Assembly (NCBI GenBank): GCA_963847345.1
Contig: CAWJZU010000034.1
Location: 76,416 to 140,415 of the forward strand
DNA: 64,000 nucleotides
Reading direction: 5' to 3'
Source of the DNA: DATARH01 sp963847345
GTDB lineage: Bacteria > Pseudomonadota > Alphaproteobacteria > ATCC43930 > CGMCC-115725
Shown: positions 56,799-64,000 of the stretch, piece after piece
Layout of the letters: every line of letters begins with the position of its first letter
How positions within the stretch are numbered: position 1 is the stretch's first letter
Notes under the pieces: generated by a model
Told to the model about the DNA's origin: nothing
Database searches by the model: none
The model's input: the letters and a program-made list of their open reading frames with translations, nothing else
Made by a program: the position numbers and the translations under genes

Positions 56799-57936
56799 TC
56801 AGAGACCGTACAGCGCGGCGGCGTTGTCGTGCGTCAGCTTGCGCCGCAGCTGCGTCGGCAAATCCTTCATCTGGCGCTCGACGGCAGCGAGCGAATTGGG
56901 CCACACGCCGTCCGGGTGCGGATAGTCCGAGGCCCATAAGAGGTGCCCGTCGCCGAAGAATGGGATTAGCGACATGGTCACGTAGTCTTCCTGGAACGTC
57001 GCCCAGATCTGCCGCCTGAACAGCTCCGACGGCTTGGTTTCGAGTTCCTTACCGCCCTTATCGGCCCAGAACTCCTTGGCTTCCCACAGCCGCCAGTGGC
57101 GGTAGTCGAGTTCCTGCATCAGCCACGGCAGCCAGCCGGTGCCGGCCTCGGCCATGACCATCTTGAGCCTTGGATGCCGTTCGAGAATGCCCCAGGCGAA
57201 CAGGTCGACGAACGGCTCCAGGAAATTCGCCATGAAGAACTTCGTGTTCTCGAACACGCTGGCGGCCTTGCCGTTGGCGCGGCTGTTCGGGTTGGGACCG
57301 AACACGGTGATGTGCCAGGACAGGATGATCCCGCTCTCCTCGAGCGCGTTCCACAACCCCTCCCAGGCCCGGTCATCGAGCTTTGGGTTGACGTTCGCGA
57401 TCATCAGCGTGACCTGCCGGACGCCGCCCTTGGCAGCGAGCCGCTGCAGCTCCTTGAGCGCGCCGGACGGGGTCTCGGGCAGCATCGGCACGCCGATCAG
57501 CCGGTCCGGCGCCGCCTGGCAGAATTCCATGCAGCCAATCATTGTAGACGCTGTAGCACGCCTCGCGCAGCGCCGGGTCGTCGGTCGAAATCTGGAAGAT
57601 CGGGCCGAAAATGACCTGCGCCTCAACGCCGTCGCGGTCCATGTCGGCGAGCCGCAATTCGCCATGCGCCGGGCGGCGCGCGCTCTGGTCGTAGATGCCG
57701 GCGCGGTCGAACGAATTATAGAGCGGCTTTACCGGCCGCGCGTTGCCGGTCGCGGGCGGCTTGCCGTCCCAGCGGCCCCACACCTTGCCGTCGCAGACCC
57801 AGGCCGCCTGACCGTCGCGCTCCTCGACACGCGGCGCGCGGTCGCGCAGCCCGGCCGGCAGCCGCATCGCCCATAAATCGGCCGGCAGCTGCGATAAATC
57901 CATGTGGTCATCGCACGAGATCAGCTTGTCGGACAT
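56799..57936 (-). CDS. Amidohydrolase-2 family protein (apparent frameshift near 57531)
   Basis: This 378-residue TIM-barrel metal hydrolase or decarboxylase shows LISCDDHMDLSQLPADLWAM at the start (DxH metal region), LADMDRDGVEAQVIFGPIFQ, VRQVTLMIANVNPKLDD, GILERHPRLKMVMAEAGTGW and LLWASDYPHPDGVWPNS with the late Asp. The frame breaks at YSVYNDWL; removing one G at 57531 gives NDWLMEFCQAAPDRLIGVP. ATG 57936 follows GGGAGGAACGG. It lies downstream of the CoA-transferase in a leftward cluster. The family includes aromatic-acid decarboxylases; the substrate is unknown. Confidence 0.85.
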
Positions 57937-58069
57937 CCGTTCCTCCCGGTATGCGCGCTTCGCCATCTTAACATAATTCGGGCACGGCGGCGCGGTACAC
58001 TGGCTCCATCCCCCGTGATCCCCGGGTCAAGCCCGGGAGGGAGGGTTGGGGTGGCGGTATTCCGGCCCG

Positions 58070-59288
58070 TCAGCCCTGCGTAACGACCTTCTTCTCGCGC
58101 AGCGCCGCGATCTCGGCGTCGCTGTAGCCGGCGAGGTCGCGCAGCACCGCCTCGGTATGTTCGCCATAGAGCGGCGCGCGGCGCGGCTCGACCGGCGATT
58201 CCGACAGGCGCAGCGGGCTGATGATCGTCGAGAACCGGCCGCGCGTCGGATGGTCGAGATCGACGATCGTGCCGCGCTCGCGCAGATGTTCGTTGGCGAG
58301 CACCTCGGCGGTGTCGAACACCGCGCCGCAGACGATGCCGCGCCCGGCAAACGCCTTCATGACCTCGTTCTTGTTGCGCGGCAGCGTCCAGCTTTCCAGC
58401 ACTTCGGTCAGCGCGGCGCCGTTGCGGGCGCGGGCGGCGGCGGTGTTGAAGCGCTCGTCGTCCTTGAGTTCGGGGCGGCCGATCACCTGCCATCGCCGCC
58501 CGGAACATCTCGGGATTGTCGGGCGGCACGATGATGTAGACGTAATCGTTTTTGCCGCTGCCGGCGCAGCGCAACAGATCGGAATAGCCGCCGGTCGCCG
58601 AGCGGTTGCCGCTGCGCTCCAATGGCTTGCCGGTCGCGAGCGTGCCGGTGAACTTGACGCGGGTCAGGTTCAGGACGGCCTCCTGCATCGCCACCTCGAC
58701 GAGCTGGCCCTGCCCGGTGCGCCCGCGCTGCACCAGCGCCGCGAGGATCGCCATCGCGAGATGCATGCCGGTGCCGCTGTCGCCGATATTGGCGCCGTTA
58801 ACCATCGGCGGTCCCTCGGCCTCGCCGGTCACGCTCATCGCCCCCGAAGTCGCCTGCGCCACCGGCTCGAAGCATTTGTAGTCGCTGTACGGTCCATACG
58901 ACCCGAACCCCTTGACCGAGGCGTAGACGATGCGCGGGTTCAGCTCCTTGACCGCGTCATAGCCGAGTCCGAGCCGCTGCATGACGCCAGGACCGAGATT
59001 TTCGGCCACGACATCGGCCTGTTTGATCATGCGCCGGGCGATTTCCTTCCCCTCGTCGGTCTTCAGGTCGATGACCGTGCTGCGCTTGTTGCTGTTGAGC
59101 AGCAGAAAGAAAAAGCTGTCGACATCGGGGTTATCCATGTTCCACAGTCGCCGCGCCCGGTCGCCAAACGGCGGCCGCTCGATCTTGATGACGTCGGCCC
59201 CAAGCCACGCCAGCATCTGCGTACAAGACGGCCCGGCCTGATCATGCGTGAAGTCGATAACGCGAATGCCTTCGAGGGCTTTGGTCAT
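58070..59288 (-). CDS. CaiB/BaiF family CoA-transferase (apparent frameshift near 58486)
   Basis: This class III CoA-transferase starts MTKALEGIRVIDFTHDQAGP with a GGAAG site. It shows TVIDLKTDEGKEIARRMIKQ, ENLGPGVMQRLGLGYDAVKE and the catalytic Asp motif GDSGTGMHLAM. The frame breaks after PEMFRAAMA; removing one C at 58486-58487 gives RAAMAVIGRPELKDDERF and a 405-residue protein that ends normally. It is a paralogue of the gene at 1827-3053. In this cluster it would activate a carboxylic acid for catabolism. Confidence 0.86.
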
Positions 59289-59354
59289 GGAGCTTCCTTC
59301 CATCAAGGTTTGATTTGGTTGTCGGGACGCCACCGACCGTTTTCGGTCGCGCGA

Positions 59355-60209
59355 TCAGAGAGCCAGATCGATGCCAAACTCGCGCTTGATCCGTGCGGCC
59401 CAGTCCGCGTCGCTGCCGTCATGCATTGCGATCCAATCCTCATCGCTCGTTCGGGCACGCCATGCCAGTGCGATCGGCGCGTGAGGCCCGACCGGATATC
59501 GCAGCCGCCAGCTATCTCCTTCGATGATCTCTCGCACCTGCTCGGCAACCGCCTCGGGCGGTGTCGGTTCCTTCGCCAGCGCGGCGAAGAATGCGAACAG
59601 CCGCCGTCCCTGCGGGTAGGTTGTTACTGGCGACCTGATCTTCTGAAAGATCGGTGTTGCGACGATGCCCGGTTCGACCAAAGCCACCCGAATGTTGAAT
59701 GCCCGCACTTCCTGCGCGAGACATTCGCTCATCGCTTCGAGGGCATGTTTCGAGGCCACATAGCCCGCTTGGGGCGCCAGGGCGATGCGACCCGCGACCG
59801 AACTGATATTGACAATGCAGCCGGTGCGTCGCGAGTGCATGTGTGGCACCACCGCTTTAATGCAGCGCAGCACTCCAAAGTAATTAGTTTCCATCATTGC
59901 CCGGAAGGAATCCAGCGGCGTCTCCTCAACGGACCCGGGCTGGGTGATTCCGGCATTGTTTACCAGTGCATCGATTGGTCCGTGTTGCGAAAGCGCGATT
60001 CGAAAGGCCTCGGAGACCGATTCATCGTCGTCTACATCAAGGGCAACGGTCGTCACCGGCAGCTGCTCTTTCAAAACAAGGCGAGCGAGTTCGCCGTCCG
60101 TATCGGGATTGCGCATGCCCGCGATAACGGCGTGACCGGCGCGTGCCAAAACATGGGCGGTGGCCAAGCCGATCCCGCTACTTGTTCCGGTAACGAATAC
60201 GGTCGCCAT
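59355..60209 (-). CDS. Short-chain dehydrogenase/reductase
   Basis: This 284-residue classical SDR shows the cofactor motif VTGTSSGIGLATAHVLARAG, LVNNAGITQPG, the catalytic serine in GCIVNISSVAGR and the Tyr-Lys pair in YVASKHALEAMSE. The C-terminal region (VALVEPGIVATPIFQKI) fits the SDR family used on steroids, lipids or ketones. ATG 60209 is chosen over upstream in-frame codons because GGAGA precedes it. It sits between the CoA-transferase and luciferase-like genes, all leftward. Confidence 0.88.
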   Translation of the reverse strand: MATVFVTGTSSGIGLATAHVLARAGHAVIAGMRNPDTDGELARLVLKEQLPVTTVALDVDDDESVSEAFRIALSQHGPIDALVNNAGITQPGSVEETPLDSFRAMMETNYFGVLRCIKAVVPHMHSRRTGCIVNISSVAGRIALAPQAGYVASKHALEAMSECLAQEVRAFNIRVALVEPGIVATPIFQKIRSPVTTYPQGRRLFAFFAALAKEPTPPEAVAEQVREIIEGDSWRLRYPVGPHAPIALAWRARTSDEDWIAMHDGSDADWAARIKREFGIDLAL

Positions 60210-60248
60210 GACAGAAATCTCCGCAGCCAAATACCGTTGACCCGGAAC

Positions 60249-61275
60249 CTAAATCGCCCGCCTCACCTGCGGCATGACCTCCTCCGCCAAGATCTGCAAC
60301 TGGTCGAGCGCAAGGCTGTTCGGCATGCCCGGCCAATGGATCGAGGCGACGATGTGGTTGACGCCGAGCCGGCGGTTTAACCGGATCATCTGCTCGGCGA
60401 CCTCCGCCGGCGATCCCAAGAGAAAGCGGTCCTCCAACAGCTCGGCGAATTCATGATCGAAATCGTCGCCTTTCGGCATGACCTTGTCCTGCCCCCAATC
60501 GCGATAGGCTTTGTATTTTTCTTCGAGATAGGGCTGCGCCCGGCGGATCGCCTCGGCGCGGGTCGGCGCGACGAACACCTCGCGGCGCATCGGCACCTCG
60601 CTCGGAAACGGCTTGCCGTATTCGTCGAGCGCGCGTTTGTAGACGTCCATCTGGCGTTCGATGGTCGTCATCGTGTTGTGCGGGTTGATGTACCAGCAAT
60701 CGCCCATGCGCGCGGCGCGGCGGATCGCGACATCGGCGTTGGCGCCGATCCAGATCGGCGGGGTCGGCTTCTGCAACGGTTTTACCGTGCAGTTCGCATC
60801 ATCAAGCTCGAAATGCGAGCCCTTCATCGTCACGAAATCCTCGGTCCACAGCCGGCGGATCGCTTCAAGCCCTTCCTCGAAACGCTTGCCGAGACCGGCG
60901 CGCGGCACGCCGAACGCCTTGAACTCGACATCGCGATAGCCGATGCCGCACCCGAACACGAGTTTTCCGCCCGACATGATATCCAGCGTCGCGAGCTGTT
61001 CGGCGAGGTCGAGCGGCTTGTGCAGCGGCAGCAGCACGAGACCACAGATCAGCCGCAGCCTCGGCGCGGCGGCGGCGCAATAGCCGAGAAACGGGATCTG
61101 CTGCAGATACTCGAACGGGTGGGCGCTGTAATGCGAGCCCTTGACGATGCCGTCGAACCCGACCGCCTCGGCGCGTTTCACCAGCTCCATGTCGTCACGG
61201 AAATGGCTCTGCGATGTCGCCGGGCGGGTGCTGTCCCCGAACGATCAGGCTCAGCTGCATCTTCTTCTCACTCAT
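60249..61275 (-). CDS. LLM-class oxidoreductase (apparent frameshift near 61201)
   Basis: This luciferase-like protein shows MELVKRAEAVGFDGIVKGSH, CGLVLLPLHKPLDLAEQLAT, LDIMSGGKLVFGCGIGYRDV for the flavin pocket and PTPPIWIGANADVAIRRAAR. The N-terminus is split: MSEKKMQLSLIVRGQHPPGD runs into a stop, and removing one A at 61201-61203 restores AEPFRDDMELVKRAEAVGF and 341 residues. The ATG at 61275 overlaps the VOC gene stop (ATGA). It is the third family member in the window and probably acts in the same pathway as the VOC protein. Confidence 0.84.
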
Positions 61276-61727
61276 TCCGGTGCCATCCCCTTGTCGGCGA
61301 GTTCCTTCTTGGCCTTGTCGTTCTTGTCGAGCGTCAGCCCCATGCCGCGCAGCACTTCGGGCGCCTTGGTGAACTGGATATTCGAATACTCGATGATCTC
61401 GATGCGGTTGCCCCAGGGGTCGAGAAAATCGAGGAACGGCCCCTCGACCATGACGGCGCCGGCCGCCTCGGCGCGCGCCTTGACCGAGGATCGGTCATCG
61501 ACGACGAACCCGATATGCCGCCGCTCGACGCCATCACCCCGTCCGCCCGGGACCAGCGTCAGATTGATGAACTGGTCGCCCATGTCGATGAACGCGTTGC
61601 GCTCGCCCTTGCCGCGCAACGCGAAATCGAAAATCCGCCCGTACCAGGCCAGCGCCGCGTCGATGTCGCCGACCTCGATCGCGACATGGTTGATCCCGAC
61701 CAGCCGCGGCTTTCTGTCGTCACTCAT
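61272..61727 (-). CDS. VOC family (glyoxalase/dioxygenase-like) protein
   Basis: This 151-residue vicinal-oxygen-chelate protein has two beta-alpha-beta-beta-beta modules: INHVAIEVGDIDAALAWYGR (metal His), FINLTLVPGGRGDGVERRHI (second His area), GPFLDFLDPWGNRIEIIEYS with the late metal Glu. Such proteins act as lyases, epimerases or ring-cleavage enzymes. A Lys-rich tail follows. It heads the leftward cluster and overlaps the luciferase-like gene by 4 bases, so both are coupled. Confidence 0.88.
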   Translation of the reverse strand: MSDDRKPRLVGINHVAIEVGDIDAALAWYGRIFDFALRGKGERNAFIDMGDQFINLTLVPGGRGDGVERRHIGFVVDDRSSVKARAEAAGAVMVEGPFLDFLDPWGNRIEIIEYSNIQFTKAPEVLRGMGLTLDKNDKAKKELADKGMAPE

Positions 61728-61886
61728 ATTCGGTGCTCCGATCGATCAACAGCGTCGCGGCATTTGGCCCCACCGGCGGGGCCGGCGCAAGTCGGCGACA
61801 CGGAAACTTGAAACCTCGTGTCCTCCGTGTGTCCGTGGTGAAATTGAGCCAATATCGCTCTATCTTCGCTGCCGGGAGGGCTCGCT

Positions 61887-62924
61887 ATGGCGGAATGGAT
61901 CATCACGACCGCGGTCGGCACCGGCGAGAAGGGGTTTGCCGGCGACGGCGGCCCGGCCAGCGAAGCGCTGCTGAACGGGCCGTTCGACATCGCGTTCGAC
62001 CGTAACGGCAATCTGTATTTCTCGGACACGTTCAACCACCGCATCCGCCGCGTCGAGGCCGCGACCGGGATCATTTCTACGATCGCCGGCAACGGCGTGG
62101 CGGGCCATTCCGGCGATGGCGGCCCGGCGACCGAGGCCGCGCTCAACGAACCCTATGGCGTCGTCGTGGACCGCGCCGGCAACCTCTACACCGCCGACCG
62201 GCTCAACCGCCGGGTGCGCCGCATCGATGCCGTCTCCGGCATCATCACGACGCTGGCCGGCAACGGCGAGGCGGCCTGGTCCGGCGATGGCGGCCCGGCA
62301 TCGCGCGCCGGGCTGGCCGAGCCGAACGGGCTCGCCTTCGATCCCGACGAGCGGCGCCTCTATATCGCCGATGTCGCCGACCATCGGGTGCGGGTCGTCG
62401 ACCTGGCGAGCGGCGTCATCGACACCTTCGCCGGCACCGGCATGGCCGAGCATGGCGGCGACGGCGCCCCGGCGCGCGAAGCCAGGATCTTCGGCGCCCG
62501 CGCCGTCAAACTCGCGCCCGACGGCACGGTCTATATCCTCGAACGCCAGGGCAGCAGCCTGCGCGCCGTCGATCCCGCCACCGGCCTCATCAGCACGATC
62601 GCCGGCACGACCGGGCGCGGCTATAGCGGCGACGGCGGGCCGGCGGTCGCGGCCGTGTTCGACGCCCCAAAGGAGATGGCGCTCGATCGCGACGGCAGCC
62701 TGTTGATCGTCGATACCGAGAACCACGCGATCCGCCGCATCGACCGAGCGAGCGGGGTCGTCACGACAATCGCCGGCGGCCGCAGGGGTGGGCACGGCGA
62801 CGGCAGTCTCGCGACCGAGGCCGGACTCGACCGCCCGCACGGCGCTGTCGTCGGGCCTGACAACGCGATTTATATCGGCGACACGAACAACCACCGCATT
62901 CGCAAGGTCGTACGCCTGCCTTGA
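61887..62924 (+). CDS. NHL-repeat beta-propeller protein
   Basis: This 345-residue protein contains six repeats of about 55 residues with the pattern GFAGDGGPA..A.L..P..IAFD..GNLY.SDT.NHRIRRV and IIST IAGNG ends, forming a six-bladed NHL propeller. It has no signal peptide, membrane segment or enzymatic extra domain from ATG 61887, which follows GGGAGGG. Blade 4 is degenerate (lacks the DT.NHRIRR motif). Such domains bind ligands or act as lactonase/lyase-like scaffolds. The small exported gene follows immediately. Confidence 0.86.
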   Translation: MAEWIITTAVGTGEKGFAGDGGPASEALLNGPFDIAFDRNGNLYFSDTFNHRIRRVEAATGIISTIAGNGVAGHSGDGGPATEAALNEPYGVVVDRAGNLYTADRLNRRVRRIDAVSGIITTLAGNGEAAWSGDGGPASRAGLAEPNGLAFDPDERRLYIADVADHRVRVVDLASGVIDTFAGTGMAEHGGDGAPAREARIFGARAVKLAPDGTVYILERQGSSLRAVDPATGLISTIAGTTGRGYSGDGGPAVAAVFDAPKEMALDRDGSLLIVDTENHAIRRIDRASGVVTTIAGGRRGGHGDGSLATEAGLDRPHGAVVGPDNAIYIGDTNNHRIRKVVRLP

Positions 62925-62938
62925 TCGTGCCACATCGG

Positions 62939-63313
62939 ATGTTCCGGCTGCCGCTCGCGGCAGTCTGCGCCGGCATCGCCCTCTCCCCGACCCCGGCCGC
63001 CCTTGCCGATCCGCTCGCGGTGGTCACGGTGTCGAGCAAGGCCGTCCTGACGATCTGCCGTAACTGGATTCTTTTCCGCTCGTGCAAGCACTATGACAAG
63101 CTCGACCTGCCGCCGCGGATCGCGGTCGGCGACAGGCTGGATCTCACCTTCGGCAGCAGCAGTCCGAAGAACTACCTTTTCCATGTCGTCGAAATCCGGC
63201 CGAAGGGCGAGGGCTGCGTGCTGTTGAGCCATGTCAGCAAAGGGCACGAAGACCGCGAGCGGATCGAGATACCGCGCTGCGAACCGATCGCGAAACAGGC
63301 CGAACCGCAATAG
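62939..63313 (+). CDS. Small exported hypothetical protein
   Basis: This about 124-residue protein starts MFRLPLAAVCAGIALSPTPA, a signal peptide with cleavage near ALA. The mature part has three Cys (LTICRNWILFRSCKHYD and EGCVLL) that may form disulfides, and strand-rich stretches (RIAVGDRLDLTFGSSS). A TTG at 62921, overlapping the NHL-gene stop, is an alternative start. No family is recognised; an oligonucleotide-binding-like barrel is a guess only. Confidence 0.62.
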   Translation: MFRLPLAAVCAGIALSPTPAALADPLAVVTVSSKAVLTICRNWILFRSCKHYDKLDLPPRIAVGDRLDLTFGSSSPKNYLFHVVEIRPKGEGCVLLSHVSKGHEDRERIEIPRCEPIAKQAEPQ

Positions 63314-63418
63314 GTCCCGCGGCATCGGCGTGATACCATCCCGCGCGGACTTCGGCCGGCGCGAGGCCGCGACCAGAAAGCCGGCCGAGCGAATACCGTC
63401 CGACAGGGAGAGCCGACG

Positions 63419-64000
63419 ATGAACGACATGTCTCCGATCCGCCAGATCGCTCCGGAAACAGCGCCGATCAGTCCGGCGAAATTCGCGCATTTCGTTTTGC
63501 GTACGGGACAGTTCGACCGCATGGCGGAATGGTACAAGACCGTGCTGGCGGCCCGCATCGTGTTCCGCGACGAGCGGCTGTGCTTCCTCAGCTACGACGA
63601 CGAGCACCACCGGCTGGCGCTGATCCATATTCCGGGCCTGTCACCGCGCGACCCGGAAAGCGCCGGCACCGATCATGTCGCCTATACTTACCGCGATCTC
63701 GGCGAGCTGCTGGCGACCTACCGGCGGCTCAAGGCGCACGGCATCGTCCCGCATTGGCCAATCAATCACGGCGTCACGACGTCGATGTACTACCGCGACC
63801 CGGACAACAACCGCGTCGAACTGCAGATCGATAATTTCGCCACCGTCACGGAGCTGCAGGGTTATTTCCAGAGCGCCGCCTTCGCCGCCAACCCGGTCGG
63901 CGTTACCTACGATCCCGACGAATTATGCCGCCGCTACGAGGCCGGCGAACCGATCGCCGACCTCTTGCGCATCCCGCCTCTGCCCGAGGGGAAAACCCCC
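63419..64000 (+). CDS. VOC-family ring-cleavage-type dioxygenase (runs off right edge)
   Basis: The frame from ATG 63419 (AGGGAGAGCC upstream) is open to the window end, so the 3' part is missing. It starts MNDMSPIRQIAPETAPISPA and shows KFAHFVLRTGQFDRMAEWYK (metal His), AGTDHVAYTYRDLGELLATY (second His) and MYYRDPDNNRVELQIDNFAT (metal Glu). This matches extradiol-type VOC proteins annotated as biphenyl-2,3-diol 1,2-dioxygenase-like. The substrate is unknown. About 194 codons are visible. Confidence 0.82.
   Translation, partial: MNDMSPIRQIAPETAPISPAKFAHFVLRTGQFDRMAEWYKTVLAARIVFRDERLCFLSYDDEHHRLALIHIPGLSPRDPESAGTDHVAYTYRDLGELLATYRRLKAHGIVPHWPINHGVTTSMYYRDPDNNRVELQIDNFATVTELQGYFQSAAFAANPVGVTYDPDELCRRYEAGEPIADLLRIPPLPEGKTP

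Overview
The window is high-GC DNA (about two thirds G+C by eye) that reads as an alphaproteobacterial chromosome. The strongest marker is the block chvI-chvG-hprK, mannose-type EIIA, HPr, EI and ahcY (26.7-35.7 kb), an arrangement known from Alphaproteobacteria. The many CaiB/BaiF CoA-transferases, luciferase-like oxidoreductases, amidohydrolases and ring-cleavage dioxygenases suggest a soil or freshwater organism that degrades diverse organic compounds. I cannot place it below class; a Rhodospirillales- or Hyphomicrobiales-like lineage is a guess.

Layout. 0-1 kb: 5' part of a selenocysteine formate dehydrogenase (in-frame UGA at 115-117 followed by a SECIS-like hairpin) and a small coupled gene. 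1.2-3.1 kb: a hypothetical gene behind a Fur-like box and a CoA-transferase. 3.2-8.1 kb: leftward housekeeping run def-fmt-truA-ABC-F. 8.2-13.7 kb: luciferase-like oxidoreductase, M20 amidohydrolase, sugar-type ABC binding protein, and a six-repeat FG-GAP/VCBS protein. 14-23.9 kb: aromatic and organic-acid metabolism (LigB-type extradiol dioxygenase, PEP mutase/isocitrate lyase family, SDR, PcaHG, beta-lactamase-fold hydrolase, esterase). 24-32.5 kb: pckA, HugZ-like protein, ChvI/ChvG, HprK and a permease-less PTS. 32.5-34.3 kb: lower-GC accessory patch with orphan genes and repeats. 34.3-46.7 kb: ahcY behind a 16-bp palindrome, amidohydrolases, IalB-like protein, rlmN, hydrolases, oxidoreductases, DUF3750 and DUF192 proteins. 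47-52.8 kb: a VapBC pair and a giant eight-GAF adenylate/guanylate cyclase built from near-identical DNA repeats. 52.8-56.8 kb: LTXXQ protein, DUF1254 protein, TauD-type dioxygenase, acetyltransferase and an IS481-type remnant. 56.8-64 kb: a mostly leftward catabolic-looking cluster (amidohydrolase, CoA-transferase, SDR, luciferase-like oxidoreductase, VOC protein), then rightward NHL-repeat protein, small exported protein and a VOC dioxygenase cut by the window edge.

Functional picture. ChvG/ChvI plus HprK and the EI-HPr-EIIA relay would form a regulatory circuit linking envelope or acid sensing to carbon status; no sugar permease is present, so the PTS is probably purely regulatory. pckA nearby fits control of gluconeogenesis. 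The remainder is a patchwork of catabolic modules.

Sequence-quality warning. At least nine otherwise intact genes (fmt, ABC-F, serine hydrolase, hugZ-like, chvG, GNAT, amidohydrolase, second CoA-transferase, third luciferase-like gene) are each restored by removing exactly one base, and the GAF-cyclase needs many such corrections. Uniform single-base insertions look more like sequencing or assembly error than like real gene decay. I therefore annotate full-length spans and mark the apparent frameshifts. Starts were chosen by Shine-Dalgarno spacing, overlap with neighbours and family length.
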